Assembly: GCA_003214975.1 (NCBI GenBank)
Contig: QCKZ01000001.1
Span: 1-64,000, forward strand
DNA from: Prochlorococcus sp. AG-412-C21
GTDB lineage: Bacteria; Cyanobacteriota; Cyanobacteriia; PCC-6307; Cyanobiaceae
Direction of reading: 5' to 3'
Length of the DNA: 64,000 bases
Numbering within the stretch: the first letter of the stretch is position 1; each line of letters opens with the position of its first letter. This document shows, piece after piece, positions 34,691 to 47,488 of this stretch. The notes under the pieces are model-generated. The model was not told where the DNA came from, searched no databases, and worked only from the letters and a program-made list of their open reading frames with translations. The position numbers and the translations under genes are program-made.

Positions 34691-34931
34691 ACCCATCTCT
34701 ACAAATCTTTCCGTTATCCATTGCCCAATTCAAAAGTGCTACTCTGTTTTTAGAACCAGTTTTTGTAAACATATTACTTACATGATTATCAACGGTTCTT
34801 TTACTAATAGTTAGTTTTACCGCAATTTCTTGATTTGTAAGCCCATCAGCTACGAGATCAATGATTTCCATCTCCCTTGCTGAGAGACCCATCATATCAA
34901 TGTTGTTTACTTCTTCATCAACCATTTGCAT
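34659..34931 (-). CDS. small LuxR/NarL-type DNA-binding regulator, PedR-like
   Basis: 90 aa; LSAREMEIIDLVADGLTNQEIAVKLTISKRTVDNHVSNMF; no receiver domain; Cys-rich C-terminus (CRDGFNCCTL). Confidence 0.85.
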   Translation of the reverse strand: MQMVDEEVNNIDMMGLSAREMEIIDLVADGLTNQEIAVKLTISKRTVDNHVSNMFTKTGSKNRVALLNWAMDNGKICRDGFNCCTLPDSD

Positions 34932-35008
34932 TTAAACAGTTCCTTTTTTATATTAATTAAGTTTAGCAATCTCAGTACACTTGTTAACCAAATAGGAAAC
35001 AAAAGCAA

Positions 35009-35899
35009 TTGAAATCAAAACTTCAGCAGACTTTAGAAAAAAGATCTAAGGTAATAACAGCAGAGTTAATGCCGCCAAGAGGAGGAAGCCCCATAAGATC
35101 TCTTAAGATAGCACAACTTTTGAAAGATAAGGTACATGCTGTTAACATTACCGATGGAAGCAGAGCTGTAATGAGAATGTGCAGCTTGGCAATGTCCAAA
35201 CTATTACTGGAAAATGGGATAGAACCAGTAATGCAAATTTCTTGCAGAGATCGTAATAAAATTGCTTTACAATCAGACATTCTGGGAGCAAATGCTTTAG
35301 GAATCAAAAACATCTTATGCATCACCGGTGATTCAGTAAAAGCTGGGGATCAACAAGATGCCAAGGCGGTACATGAGTTTGAGTCAGTTAGATTGCTTCA
35401 ACAAATTCAGGCTTTCAATAAAGGAATTGATCCTACTCTAGGAGAACTTTCCGATAAAAAAACATTTATTTTTGCAGGTGCTGCAGCTGATCCAAATTGC
35501 AGAAATAAAAGAAGTTTAGAAAATAGATTGAGAAAGAAAAAAGAGGCTGGAGCTGGATTTATACAAACTCAAATGGTTATGGAAAAAGAAAATTTGATAG
35601 AGTTTTGTGAAAAAATAAGCAAGCCTCTTGAAATTCCAGTAATTGCAGGTGTATTCCTATTAAAATCTTACAAAAACGCCCTCTTTATAAACAAATACGT
35701 TCCAGGCGCAAACATCCCTGAAAATATCTTAAATCGTCTTAAAGATGCTAAAGACCCATTACAAGAAGGTATTCAAATTGCATCTGAACAAGCTCAAGAT
35801 TTTATGAATATCGCAAATGGTATTCATATAATGGCAGTTAAGGCAGAACATTTAATCCCTGAGATTCTTAAAAAAGCTGATCTTAATCTGGCATATTAA
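35009..35899 (+). CDS. metF: methylenetetrahydrofolate reductase
   Basis: 296 aa; AELMPPRGGSP, VNITDGSRAVMRM, ILCITGDS, FIQTQMVM. Confidence 0.92.
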   Translation: MKSKLQQTLEKRSKVITAELMPPRGGSPIRSLKIAQLLKDKVHAVNITDGSRAVMRMCSLAMSKLLLENGIEPVMQISCRDRNKIALQSDILGANALGIKNILCITGDSVKAGDQQDAKAVHEFESVRLLQQIQAFNKGIDPTLGELSDKKTFIFAGAAADPNCRNKRSLENRLRKKKEAGAGFIQTQMVMEKENLIEFCEKISKPLEIPVIAGVFLLKSYKNALFINKYVPGANIPENILNRLKDAKDPLQEGIQIASEQAQDFMNIANGIHIMAVKAEHLIPEILKKADLNLAY

Positions 35900-37061
35900 T
35901 CAAATCAGTACCTAACAATTCTGCCATTGCCTTTTGCTGAGGAGATGGCTCAGTCATATCAGATCTTCTTGAATCTGTAATCAACCAATCTAAAGATGCA
36001 TCTTGCAAATCGAAGTGATCTCCATTTTTGCCCACACAGTAACGGCCAAATACTAATTTATCGACTAGTCGAACACCCTTACCGATTTTGGAATAATCAA
36101 AAATAATTGAATTATCAATTGTTGCACCTTCGCAAATACAACAACTTGGGCCTATCATTGCAGGTCCAATAATTGTTGCACCATCTTCTATTCTTGTCAT
36201 TCCACCTATATATACTGGGCCCGTAATATCAACTTTCTCCCAATTAGCAGCAACATTTAATCCGGTAAAAACTCCAGGTTTAACTTCTTTGCCAGGTATC
36301 TCTACTTGTCTTACCTTACCTTGTAATACATTACGTATAGCACTCCAATAATCAGGCACTTTTCCAATATCTACCCATTCGAAATCCATTGGTAATGCAA
36401 AAAATGGTAAGTCCATTTCAACAAGTTTAGGAAAGAGATCAGCACCAATATCAAATTTTTCATCTGATGGTATGTAATTAAAAATTTCAGGTTCAAAAAG
36501 ATAAATACCCGTATTAATAGAGTCACCTAAAGCTTTATCTACAGATGGCTTTTCTTGAAACGCCTTTATTAGTCCATTTTCGTCTGAGACAACTACACCA
36601 TAACTTGATACTTGATCTCTTGTTACTTTTTTAGTTATTAAACTTGCAATTGCTCCCTTTTCCTTATGTTTCTTAACTGCTTCAGTCAAATCTAAGTCAA
36701 CTAAAGCATCGCCACACAGTACAACAAAAGTTTCATCAAAGAATTTTTGAAAATCTTGAATTTTTTTTAATCCTCCTGCTGAACCTAAAGCATCTCCTAT
36801 TAATTCTCCATCTTCAATTCTACCTTCAAAACTATATGCTATTTCCACACCAAATCTTTGACCATCCCTAAAGTAATTTTCAATTTCTTCAGCAAGGTGG
36901 GAGACATTCACCATTATTTCTTTAAAACCATGCTCTTTTAAAAGTTCTAAAAGAAACTCCATTACAGGTTTTTGTAAAATCGGTATCATTGGTTTTGGAA
37001 TAATATGAGTTATGGGCTGAACACGTGTACCTTTTCCTGCTGCAAGTATCATTGCCTTCAT
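35883..37061 (-). CDS. sugar-phosphate nucleotidyltransferase (mannose-1-P guanylyltransferase-like)
   Basis: 392 aa; MILAAGKGTRVQPITHIIPKPMIPI, VLCGDALVDLDL, left-handed beta-helix-like C-terminus. Confidence 0.9.
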   Translation of the reverse strand: MKAMILAAGKGTRVQPITHIIPKPMIPILQKPVMEFLLELLKEHGFKEIMVNVSHLAEEIENYFRDGQRFGVEIAYSFEGRIEDGELIGDALGSAGGLKKIQDFQKFFDETFVVLCGDALVDLDLTEAVKKHKEKGAIASLITKKVTRDQVSSYGVVVSDENGLIKAFQEKPSVDKALGDSINTGIYLFEPEIFNYIPSDEKFDIGADLFPKLVEMDLPFFALPMDFEWVDIGKVPDYWSAIRNVLQGKVRQVEIPGKEVKPGVFTGLNVAANWEKVDITGPVYIGGMTRIEDGATIIGPAMIGPSCCICEGATIDNSIIFDYSKIGKGVRLVDKLVFGRYCVGKNGDHFDLQDASLDWLITDSRRSDMTEPSPQQKAMAELLGTDLINMPD

Positions 37062-37108
37062 AAATTCAAACCTCTTTTTAAAGATTATACGTTATTGCTA
37101 TTAAGACA

Positions 37109-37930
37109 CTAAGCAGCAGAGGGAGAGTTATTTGTTACCTCAAGATTTTCTATAGGCAATTGGGCTAAGCCTCCATCAGGAATTATTCTTTTAATTTGAA
37201 TTGGGCCATATAAAGAATTAATTTGTTTGATTTCAATTTTGTTTTCAGATGATAAAAATAACAAAGCCCAAAAGACACCAAGACGATCTTTATCTAAATC
37301 TTTTTTTACAACTGTTTGCCATTTCTTAACTAAATATTCAAAATCTGTCCACTGTAATGCTTTTTCCCACCCATCAATAAATTTCCCTAATTCTTTAGTG
37401 GTTTCTGGTAATTTCTCGCGATGTGCTAAAGATTTAACTTGAGAAATTAAAGCCTTATCGGAATATTTTTTATTTCTTTTTCTCTTCATAAGCAGAAGAT
37501 CTTGTGTTTCTATAACTTCAGCAATAGACTCTAATTGACTTACCAGTTCTGCCAATGTTGTTGTACGTTTAAGAATTGGTTGTGCTATTGATCTTCTCCT
37601 TAGATATTTTTCAGGGTATTTTGGAATATCAAATTCTTGATCAATCCAATCTTGATCATCCACCTCAAAATCATCTTCTAAATCTGAAGAGTTTTCTTTG
37701 AAAACATCAGATTCCAAAATTTGAGCCTTTAAATTAACAAGTACGGAAGCGGCAAAAAATGCCTCGCTTGTCTCTGATAAGTCCTTATGATAAGAAGCTT
37801 GTCTATTTGAGGTTTTTTCGAAAGTATATGAGTATTGGTCTAAAAAACTATCAATTACACTTATCACATCAATATCCCATGGATCAAGATCTCCTTTGCC
37901 AGCAGCATCTTGGAGAAACTTAATCAACAA
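37109..37930 (-). CDS. scpA: segregation and condensation protein A
   Basis: 273 aa; DLDPWDIDVISVIDSFLDQY, FFAASVLVNLKAQIL; the open frame extends upstream (DKQQLGPR), so the true start may lie 5' of 37930. Confidence 0.85.
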   Translation of the reverse strand: MLIKFLQDAAGKGDLDPWDIDVISVIDSFLDQYSYTFEKTSNRQASYHKDLSETSEAFFAASVLVNLKAQILESDVFKENSSDLEDDFEVDDQDWIDQEFDIPKYPEKYLRRRSIAQPILKRTTTLAELVSQLESIAEVIETQDLLLMKRKRNKKYSDKALISQVKSLAHREKLPETTKELGKFIDGWEKALQWTDFEYLVKKWQTVVKKDLDKDRLGVFWALLFLSSENKIEIKQINSLYGPIQIKRIIPDGGLAQLPIENLEVTNNSPSAA

Positions 37931-38053
37931 TCTAGGTCCTAATTGTTGCTTATCAATAGAGTGGAGATAAGATATTTTAATTTAGCTAATATCTACTAAT
38001 AAGATATCTTCTTATTCATTTAATGCCAAACAATATTATATTAATTAAAAAAA

Positions 38054-39694
38054 TTATATTGTTGGAGCCTGTAAGATCTCATTTTTTTTAGCTCCTGCGA
38101 AAATATTTGTTTTCACAGCTCCTTTAACTGCCGACAAATCTCTATCGACTAAATTATTAATAGATGCGAGATAAGTTTCAGTAACTAATCTTGGGTATAA
38201 ACCTATTCCAATTATCGGTAGAAGTAAACAAGCAATAATATAAACTTCTCTAGGCTCTGCATCGATTAGTTTTCGTTCTTCAGATAATTTAGGATTTTCT
38301 TTACCAAAGAAAATTTCTCGTAACATAGAGAGTAGATAAATAGGAGTAAGTATTACACCGATAGCAGCTAAAGAAGCCATTACTACCCTAAACGGGAGTG
38401 TATAAACTTCATCAGTAACAAATCCTGTAAAAACCATTAATTCGGAAACAAATCCACTCATACCAGGCAAAGCAAGTGAAGCTAGGGAGCAAGCAGTCCA
38501 TAGGGCAAACATGATTCTCATTTTTTGTCCTACACCACTCATTTCATCAAGTTTAAGAGTCTTTGTTCTGTCATAGGTAGCTCCAACGAGAAAAAATAAA
38601 CTTGCCCCAATCAATCCATGACTAACCATTTGTAGCATTGCTCCGCTTGTTCCAAGGCTACTAAAACTCCCAATTCCGATAAGAACGAAACCCATATGAC
38701 TTATTGAACTATATGCAATTTTTCTTTTAAGATTTCTTTGCGCAAAGGAAGTTAATGCAGCATAAATTATATTTACTACTCCTAAAACTATTAATAATGG
38801 GGCAAATTGAGCATGAGCAACAGGTAATAATTGTGCATTAAATCGTAAAAGAGCATATCCTCCCATCTTCAATAAAATTCCAGCTAGAAGCATATGAACA
38901 GGAGCTGTAGCCTCTCCATGCGCATCTGGAAGCCAAGTATGAAGAGGTACTATGGGAAGTTTCACTCCAAATGCAATTAATAGCCCCACATAACAGAGTA
39001 TTTGAAATTTTTGAGTAAAATCTTGAGCTGCTAAGTGAGAAAACTCAAAGTTAGGAATTTCTGTACCGTAGAAACCCATTGCCAATGCTGCTATAAGAAT
39101 GAATATAGAACTACCAGCTGTATAGATAATGAATTTTGTTGCTGCATATTGTCTATTTTTGCCACCCCATATAGCCAATAGTAGATATACAGGAATTAAC
39201 TCAAGTTCCCAAGTTAGAAAGAATAAAAGCATATCTTGGACTGCAAATACAGCAATTTGTCCACCATCCATAACTAGTATTAAAAAGAAAAATAACTTTG
39301 GTTTGAACTTGACTGGCCATGCAGCTAAAACTGCTAAAGCAGTTATAAAACTAGTTAATAGTATTAAAGGCATCGAAATACCGTCAGCACCAACAGACCA
39401 AGTAAGACCTAAATTAGGGAGCCAATTAATATTTTCTTTAAGTTGAACATTTTCAATATTAATATCAAAGCCATTTATATATGAACCTACAGTTATTAAG
39501 AAAGTTATTAATGCAATAGACAACGCAAACCATCTAACCTCTTTGCCATCTCCTTTATCTGGGAAAAAAGGTATCACAAACGCACTACCAATTGGGAACA
39601 AAATTGCAGCAGATAGCCAAGGAAAAGTAGACAATCCAGCTCCCAAATTTCCTAATATTTGTGTAGTAGAATGTGTTAAAAAATAGGTACTCAA
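38054..39694 (-). CDS. ndhD: NAD(P)H-quinone oxidoreductase subunit 4
   Basis: 546 aa; [54 protein letters not shown]. Confidence 0.97.
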   Translation of the reverse strand: MSTYFLTHSTTQILGNLGAGLSTFPWLSAAILFPIGSAFVIPFFPDKGDGKEVRWFALSIALITFLITVGSYINGFDINIENVQLKENINWLPNLGLTWSVGADGISMPLILLTSFITALAVLAAWPVKFKPKLFFFLILVMDGGQIAVFAVQDMLLFFLTWELELIPVYLLLAIWGGKNRQYAATKFIIYTAGSSIFILIAALAMGFYGTEIPNFEFSHLAAQDFTQKFQILCYVGLLIAFGVKLPIVPLHTWLPDAHGEATAPVHMLLAGILLKMGGYALLRFNAQLLPVAHAQFAPLLIVLGVVNIIYAALTSFAQRNLKRKIAYSSISHMGFVLIGIGSFSSLGTSGAMLQMVSHGLIGASLFFLVGATYDRTKTLKLDEMSGVGQKMRIMFALWTACSLASLALPGMSGFVSELMVFTGFVTDEVYTLPFRVVMASLAAIGVILTPIYLLSMLREIFFGKENPKLSEERKLIDAEPREVYIIACLLLPIIGIGLYPRLVTETYLASINNLVDRDLSAVKGAVKTNIFAGAKKNEILQAPTI

Positions 39695-39797
39695 TTTAAT
39701 AAGAAATTTATCTTAAGTAAAGTCTAGAAATTATCTGTATTTTTTCACCCCAATGGACAGTGAAGACACACAATTGTAATTAAGTAACTTGAGGAGA

Positions 39798-41801
39798 TTA
39801 AAAGCCAAATATGGCAATTAATAAAATTACACCTCCAAAAACAATAAGTGCATAAAATTGAGCTCTACCTGTCTCAAAATATTTTAAACCTTCTCCACTG
39901 CCTAAAGTTAGAAGTCCAGTAAGATTGACTACACCATCAACAACTTTAGAATCAACTTCTAAAACTTCTTTAGCTAGTTTTCTAGTACCTTTAACAAAAA
40001 GTTTTTCATTAATATCATCTAAATACCATTTATTTGATAAAAATTGATTAATAATAGGAAACTTCTCAGCAAATAAAATTGACAAATTAATTTTTTTCAC
40101 AAAATATGCTTGATAAGCAATAATTATTCCAGTTGATGCAATAACAACTGATGCTATCGCTAAAGGCAAAAATTCTTTTAATTCGAAGGCTTTTGCAGCA
40201 ATCTCTGCTTCCTCAGGATCAAGTAAATTTGCAAATTTACTATCCCATGGAAGTCCCATAAAGCCGATAATTACAGAGGGTACAGCTAAAAAGACTAATG
40301 GGAATGTCATTGACCAAGGAGACTCATGAATATAGCCATGTTCTTCATGCTCTTCATCATTTTCTTCATCAAGATTTACTTTGGAAGCCATTAAAAGCTC
40401 TTTTTGTAATTCTTTATTCTCACCTCTAAAATCTCCTTCAAATGTCAAAAAATAGAGCCTAAACATATAAAAAGCAGTCATACCAGCTGTTAAAAGTCCT
40501 ACAAACCAAAAAACTGGAAATGATATAAATGCATTTCCGAGTATCTCGTCTTTACTCCAAAAACCTGCCAATGGAGGTATACCACTAATTGCTACACAAC
40601 CTATTAAGAATGTTATAGATGTATATGGCATTTTTTTTCTTAACCCCCCCATTAATCTCATGTCTTGAGCTAATACAGGCTGATGACCTACTACTTCTTC
40701 CATAGCATGTATTACAGAACCAGACCCCAAAAATAGCATTGCTTTAAAGCAAGCATGAGTGACTAAATGGAAAATCCCTGCTATTGGAGCTCCACAACCC
40801 ATCGCGAGCATCATATAACCCAGCTGAGAAACTGTGCTATATGCTAATCCTTTTTTTAAATCCATTTGGGTCAAAGCTATAGAAGCACCTAAAAAACAAG
40901 TAATAGTGCCAACTAAAGCAATAATGAATTGAATAGAGGGGAATATTGAATACAAAGGTTGCAGCCTCGCTACTAGAAATATTCCAGCGGCAACCATTGT
41001 AGCTGCATGGATAAGCGCAGAAATCGGTGTAGGTCCCTCCATCGCATCAGGCAACCATACATGAAGAGGAAACTGCGCAGATTTTGCCATTGGCCCTAAA
41101 AAAACTAAAAAACAAAGTAGTAAAGCTGCCCAAATGGGTAATGAATTATCAGAGACTGATTGTGAAATTACAGTAGCTATCTCATTAAAATCAAAACTAT
41201 TCGTGGCCCAAAATAGTCCAAGAATACCGAGTAATAATCCAAAGTCTCCTACTCTATTAACAACAAATGCTTTTTGTGCAGCATGGGCAGCACCATCTCT
41301 GTCATACCAAAACCCAACCAACAAATAAGAACACATTCCAACCAATTCCCAAAAAACGTAAATTTCCAACAAATTTGGACTAATTATTAATCCCATCATT
41401 GAACTACTAAATAACGCTAAATAAGTAAAAAATCTGACATAACCCTTATCATGCGCCATATAACCATGAGAGTAAATCATGACGAGCAAAGTTATCGTAG
41501 TTACTAAAGCAAGCATTACACTGCCCAGAGGATCAAGGACAAATCCCATTGGAATTGTAAAATCCCCAGCATTAGCCCATACAAATAATTTTTCTACTGA
41601 TTGATAACCATTAATTTGTTCAATTAAAGCTTTATAACTGATTAATGCAGAAATGCCAACGAAAGAAATCAGACTTACAGAAACAATTCCTCTAGAATTA
41701 TTAATTTTCTTGTTAATACTTATTAGTCCTAACCCAGAAAGCACTGCTCCAATAAGTGGTACAACGGGAATTAACCAGGCAATTTCTGAAGCTTGAGGCA
41801 T
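39798..41801 (-). CDS. ndhF: NAD(P)H-quinone oxidoreductase subunit 5
   Basis: 667 aa; YVFWELVGMCSYLLVGFWYDR, FPLHVWLPDAMEGPTPISALIHAATMVAAGIF. Confidence 0.97.
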   Translation of the reverse strand: MPQASEIAWLIPVVPLIGAVLSGLGLISINKKINNSRGIVSVSLISFVGISALISYKALIEQINGYQSVEKLFVWANAGDFTIPMGFVLDPLGSVMLALVTTITLLVMIYSHGYMAHDKGYVRFFTYLALFSSSMMGLIISPNLLEIYVFWELVGMCSYLLVGFWYDRDGAAHAAQKAFVVNRVGDFGLLLGILGLFWATNSFDFNEIATVISQSVSDNSLPIWAALLLCFLVFLGPMAKSAQFPLHVWLPDAMEGPTPISALIHAATMVAAGIFLVARLQPLYSIFPSIQFIIALVGTITCFLGASIALTQMDLKKGLAYSTVSQLGYMMLAMGCGAPIAGIFHLVTHACFKAMLFLGSGSVIHAMEEVVGHQPVLAQDMRLMGGLRKKMPYTSITFLIGCVAISGIPPLAGFWSKDEILGNAFISFPVFWFVGLLTAGMTAFYMFRLYFLTFEGDFRGENKELQKELLMASKVNLDEENDEEHEEHGYIHESPWSMTFPLVFLAVPSVIIGFMGLPWDSKFANLLDPEEAEIAAKAFELKEFLPLAIASVVIASTGIIIAYQAYFVKKINLSILFAEKFPIINQFLSNKWYLDDINEKLFVKGTRKLAKEVLEVDSKVVDGVVNLTGLLTLGSGEGLKYFETGRAQFYALIVFGGVILLIAIFGF

Positions 41802-41836
41802 CTTTGTAAAAAACTTATATTCTAGATTTTAAACTG

Positions 41837-42565
41837 TCAATTGAAAAATTCCGACAAAAATGATGAATTAAATGTTTTAACAGCAAAATTTATATATTGG
41901 TGAGCCCACCAAAGTACTCCTATTGCAATCAATATTCCAAGTTGAGATAACCTAAAAAATTCTTTAATTTTAAATTCTTGCCTTCCTTCAAATATTGCCA
42001 TAAAAGGGATTATGGAAGTATTTTTTTTAAAATTTTCAAATTCTTCTCCAAATCTATAAGCTAATCTCTTATCCCCATGCCAGACAGCAAAAAGATGATG
42101 CAAAATTAACCCAACCGAGGTTATTAATGTAAATGATGTACCAATCCATAAAGTATGAGCAAAACACCAAATTATTTGACCAAATGCTTGTGGATGTCTT
42201 GTGATTCTCATAATCCCAGTTCCGTAAATTCGAACTTTAGGTTTTAAAACTGACGGAATTTCCAGCAAATTATAAGTAGCGGGATATAAAAATAAAAAAC
42301 TTATTGCAGTTAAAAACCAAACAATTATAAAAACGAAATTATTACCTTGGAAATTCCATAATCTAATTCCGTCATATCTATGAGCCAAAAAATAACTAAT
42401 CAAGATAATTGCGGATGGCAAACTTAAAAAAACAAAACATAGACGCCATAATCTTGGTCCTATTATAGATTCTGCCTTGATTCTTAAAGCAGCTCCACCA
42501 CTATGAATTACTGCAAAAATCAAAATCAAGAATAAGATTACTAGAGAAGTTTGATGAGTCTCCAT
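41837..42565 (-). CDS. NnrU / zeta-carotene isomerase (Z-ISO)-like membrane protein
   Basis: 242 aa polytopic; FAVIHSGGAALR, RLWRLCFVFLSLPSA, GIMRITRHPQAFGQIIWCFAHTLWIG (NnrU hallmark RHPQ). Confidence 0.85.
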   Translation of the reverse strand: METHQTSLVILFLILIFAVIHSGGAALRIKAESIIGPRLWRLCFVFLSLPSAIILISYFLAHRYDGIRLWNFQGNNFVFIIVWFLTAISFLFLYPATYNLLEIPSVLKPKVRIYGTGIMRITRHPQAFGQIIWCFAHTLWIGTSFTLITSVGLILHHLFAVWHGDKRLAYRFGEEFENFKKNTSIIPFMAIFEGRQEFKIKEFFRLSQLGILIAIGVLWWAHQYINFAVKTFNSSFLSEFFN

Positions 42566-42648
42566 AAATTTAATTTATTCAAATAATTTTTGTTCTTAAC
42601 AAGAATGCATTTAACCATTAGAATTATAAGTAATTGTAGGCATAATAG

Positions 42649-43593
42649 ATGCCCGAATTACCATTTACTCTCGACCAATTAAGAATATTAAAAGCTATAG
42701 CAGCTCAAGGAAGTTTTAAAAAAGCTGCTGACCTCTTGTATGTAACCCAACCTGCTGTGAGTTTACAAATTCAAAATCTAGAAAAACAACTTGAAATCAC
42801 AATTTTCGACAGAGGGGGTAGAAAAGCTCTTTTAACTGAAGCAGGAAGATTACTGCTTGAATATTGTGAACGCATTTTGAATCAATGCGACGAAGCTTGT
42901 AAAGCTATAGAAGACCTGAATAGTTTAAAAGGTGGAACCCTTATCATTGGAGCCAGTCAGACAACGGGAACTTATTTAATGCCAAGAATGATCGGAGTAT
43001 TTAGACAAAAATATCCTGAAGTATCTGTTCAACTTCAAGTGCATAGCACTAGAAGAACTGGCTGGAGTGTTGCCAATGGACAAATTGACTTAGCTATTAT
43101 TGGAGGACAATTACCCGGCGATTTAGAAAATTTACTACAAGTGATTCCATATGCAACAGATGAATTAGCACTAGTTTTACCAATTAATCACCCACTTTCT
43201 CACAAAAAAGAACTTTTAAAAGAAGATTTATACAAATTAAATTTTGTAACATTAGACTCTCAATCCACAACAAGAAAAGTTGTTGACAAACTTCTTCAAG
43301 ATTCTGGACTTGAAATTCAAAGATTAAAAATTGAGATGGAACTTAACTCTCTTGAAGCAATCAAGAATGCAGTTCAGTCAGGACTAGGAGCTTCATTTTT
43401 ACCCGTTGTTTCAATTGAAAGAGAATTAGCCGCTGGAACAATCCACAAAGCATTACTTGCTGACTTAGAGGTTAAAAGAGAACTAAAATTAATTACTAAT
43501 CCATCAAGATATACTTCAAGAGCTTCAGAAGTATTTAAGAAAAATATTCTGCCTCAATTTGCTAGTTTAGAAAGCCCATTGAGGCACATATAA
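42649..43593 (+). CDS. rbcR: LysR-family transcriptional regulator (RbcR/NdhR-like)
   Basis: 314 aa; [41 protein letters not shown]. Confidence 0.85.
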   Translation: MPELPFTLDQLRILKAIAAQGSFKKAADLLYVTQPAVSLQIQNLEKQLEITIFDRGGRKALLTEAGRLLLEYCERILNQCDEACKAIEDLNSLKGGTLIIGASQTTGTYLMPRMIGVFRQKYPEVSVQLQVHSTRRTGWSVANGQIDLAIIGGQLPGDLENLLQVIPYATDELALVLPINHPLSHKKELLKEDLYKLNFVTLDSQSTTRKVVDKLLQDSGLEIQRLKIEMELNSLEAIKNAVQSGLGASFLPVVSIERELAAGTIHKALLADLEVKRELKLITNPSRYTSRASEVFKKNILPQFASLESPLRHI

Positions 43594-43599
43594 ATTTGA

Positions 43600-44226
43600 T
43601 CAGAACTGAATTGCTTCTTTATTAATTCCTACTCCTCCATCTTCGGCTTGTCCATCTCCCTTGATTATAAATTTATTTTCATTTACATCAGTCTGATAAA
43701 CGCACTTAACTATAGGTTTATCTCTTATGGAACCAATATAAGCAAAAGTATTCATTCTTTGCTTACATTCTCTTACATCTTCATTGCTAATCGCTCCTTG
43801 TTTTTGTAGAACCGTCCAATTCTCCCTCCTAATTACACAACCCGGCTGGAGAGCTGGTTGTGTTACAAAACTCGTGGATGGATTCAGGGTCGTATACATT
43901 TCAACATCAATTACAAAGGCGCTTGCACCCCATTGTCTGCAAAATTCAGGATCTGGGACAGCCATATCTAATTGTTGTTGACTAGCTATATTTCCCTGTC
44001 CGCCATCAGTTGTACTAGTAATCGCGCTCCCTATCCCAACTCCTAAAATTAATACTCCCGCAAGAACAGCAATAGTTCCTGTACTGAAATTAATCTTTTG
44101 TTCAGAAGGAGAACCAGCCAGTCTACTATTTCTTTGTCCATAAGAATCTATATCTCTTGGATTTGAAGAGTAATAACTTCTATTTGAGCCTCTCCTTGGC
44201 CTTCTATTCGAGGGTGGTCTATTCAC
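43600..44226 (-). CDS. DUF3172-like protein
   Basis: 208 aa; basic N-terminus, one TM segment, then [26 protein letters not shown]. Confidence 0.7.
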   Translation of the reverse strand: MNRPPSNRRPRRGSNRSYYSSNPRDIDSYGQRNSRLAGSPSEQKINFSTGTIAVLAGVLILGVGIGSAITSTTDGGQGNIASQQQLDMAVPDPEFCRQWGASAFVIDVEMYTTLNPSTSFVTQPALQPGCVIRRENWTVLQKQGAISNEDVRECKQRMNTFAYIGSIRDKPIVKCVYQTDVNENKFIIKGDGQAEDGGVGINKEAIQF

Positions 44227-44570
44227 AGCACTTCATTTGTCTTTGGTAAACCCATTGAATAGTTCATCACTCTACAATCAGGGTTATAAGTCAATTCCCC
44301 ATTTTGAAGCAAAAATTTGATTAAACCTTCAATTTCTGATCCTATTTTTCGAAGTTCATAATCATCTAGATTCTTTCCTGCTCTCGCTTTTATTAATTCA
44401 TTAAATTTTTCATTTATCTTGTTCAAAGAATCGTCGTTCCAAATAAACTCGTTATCTGGATCTAAATCAAGAGTCATTTTGTTGGGATGAAACTTTAATT
44501 TTTTATCAACTATCTCAGCAGTAAAAATTCTTACATGTCGAGTAGTTGATTTTAAAAGCATCTTTTCCAT
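44223..44570 (-). CDS. ndhM: NAD(P)H-quinone oxidoreductase subunit M
   Basis: 115 aa; [30 protein letters not shown]-like segment, [17 protein letters not shown]. Confidence 0.92.
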   Translation of the reverse strand: MEKMLLKSTTRHVRIFTAEIVDKKLKFHPNKMTLDLDPDNEFIWNDDSLNKINEKFNELIKARAGKNLDDYELRKIGSEIEGLIKFLLQNGELTYNPDCRVMNYSMGLPKTNEVL

Positions 44571-44618
44571 AATTTTGCGAAATAATCAACGAAAAAAACT
44601 AATTTGTTCTAACTTTAA

Positions 44619-46058
<1,440 letters not shown>

Positions 46059-46097
46059 GAACATTTAAAGTAAATTTTAAAATTCAGCCAAAATTTT

Positions 46098-47006
46098 TTG
46101 AAATATTCAATTTCTCAACTAGATCATGCATATGAGATATGCCGTAAAGAAACTCAACAATGGGCTAAAACCTTTTACTTGGGAACTCTTCTACTACCAT
46201 TAGAGAAAAGAAAAGCTATTTGGGCTATTTATGTATGGTGTAGAAGAACAGATGAAATAATGGATAGCACAGAAGCTGCAACTAAATCTCAAGAGGAACT
46301 TTCAGATAATTTAGATGTATGGGAAGAAAATACTAAGAATGTATTTAAAGGAAATATTAAATCGGAATTAGATGCGGTTCTATTAGATACAATCGAAAAA
46401 TATCCACAAAGCATTCAACCTTATCTGGATATGATAGATGGTCAGAGAATGGATCTTAATAAATTTAGATACAAAGATTTTGAAGAGTTAAAACTCTATT
46501 GTTACAGGGTTGCCGGGACTGTTGGTTTAATGACTCAGAATGTTATGGGAATTGATAGCGCTTATACATCAGCTCCTTGGAGTGCCAAGCCTGACCCCTC
46601 TGAAGCAGCTGTAGCTTTAGGAATAGCTAATCAATTAACGAATATATTGAGAGATGTGGGAGAAGACAGGCAAAGAGGTAGAATTTATCTCCCACAAGCA
46701 GATATTAAAAAATTTAATTATTCTGAAGAACAACTTTTAAAAGGCGAAATAAACAGTCAGTGGAAAGCTCTGATGAACTTTCAATTAACGAGAGCTCGCG
46801 ATTGGTTCAAAAAGTCTGAAGATGGGATTAAATGGTTATCTTCCGATGCAAGATGGCCAGTTTGGACATCTTTACGTCTCTACCGAGGAATTTTAGATTC
46901 TATTGAAAGGTTAGATTATGATGTTTTCAATAACAGGGCTTTTGTAAAAAATTCAGTAAAAGCTTTTGAAATTCCTTTATCTTTTTTAATTTCTCGAATA
47001 AAATAA
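46098..47006 (+). CDS. crtB: phytoene synthase
   Basis: 302 aa; KTFYLGTLLLP, VWCRRTDEIMDS, QLTNILRDVGEDRQRGRIYLP; TTG start. Confidence 0.97.
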   Translation: MKYSISQLDHAYEICRKETQQWAKTFYLGTLLLPLEKRKAIWAIYVWCRRTDEIMDSTEAATKSQEELSDNLDVWEENTKNVFKGNIKSELDAVLLDTIEKYPQSIQPYLDMIDGQRMDLNKFRYKDFEELKLYCYRVAGTVGLMTQNVMGIDSAYTSAPWSAKPDPSEAAVALGIANQLTNILRDVGEDRQRGRIYLPQADIKKFNYSEEQLLKGEINSQWKALMNFQLTRARDWFKKSEDGIKWLSSDARWPVWTSLRLYRGILDSIERLDYDVFNNRAFVKNSVKAFEIPLSFLISRIK

Positions 47007-47426
47007 CTAAGCAGGTGTTTTCTGATTAGCCAACAAATCTTTTAATTTAGATAGTTCTCCAGCCCATCTTGGATCAGGTGCTTCAAGATTAGGAGCATCA
47101 CTATGTACAATTTTCTTAAAATCTTTCCTCTTCTTATTTTTATTTAAGTTTCCGCTATTTCTTTTATTTGAGGCAGAATCTTTCTTTTCTGATAGCTCTA
47201 CTCTTAATTTAGAACCATTAAATTCAAAACCATTTAATTTCTGAATGAGAAGATTAGAATTCTCTTCATTATTTGTTGTCGCGAAACCAAACCCCCTACA
47301 TTCCTTAGTTTCCTTATCTAGAACTGCTTTAAATCTAATTGAATCAGAAACTGATTTTAAAATCGTATCAAATTCTTTTGGATTAAATCCTTGTGGTAAA
47401 TTGCCAATGTAAATGCGAATACTCAT
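47007..47426 (-). CDS. RNA-binding protein, RRM domain
   Basis: 139 aa; IRIYIGNLPQGF (RNP2), CRGFGFATT (RNP1). Confidence 0.93.
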   Translation of the reverse strand: MSIRIYIGNLPQGFNPKEFDTILKSVSDSIRFKAVLDKETKECRGFGFATTNNEENSNLLIQKLNGFEFNGSKLRVELSEKKDSASNKRNSGNLNKNKKRKDFKKIVHSDAPNLEAPDPRWAGELSKLKDLLANQKTPA

Positions 47427-47488
47427 AAATTTTTAAAGATGATTTTGAAGTCTGAACTTCTAAACAAAACTAAGCTATGTGTATTTAA

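Noticed and set aside
36061-36072. Perfect palindrome TCGACTAGTCGA
   Set aside because: Inside the nucleotidyltransferase CDS; 12-bp palindromes are expected by chance at about this frequency and there is no supporting context.
39129-39446. 105-aa plus-strand ORF
   Set aside because: Shadow ORF antisense to ndhD.
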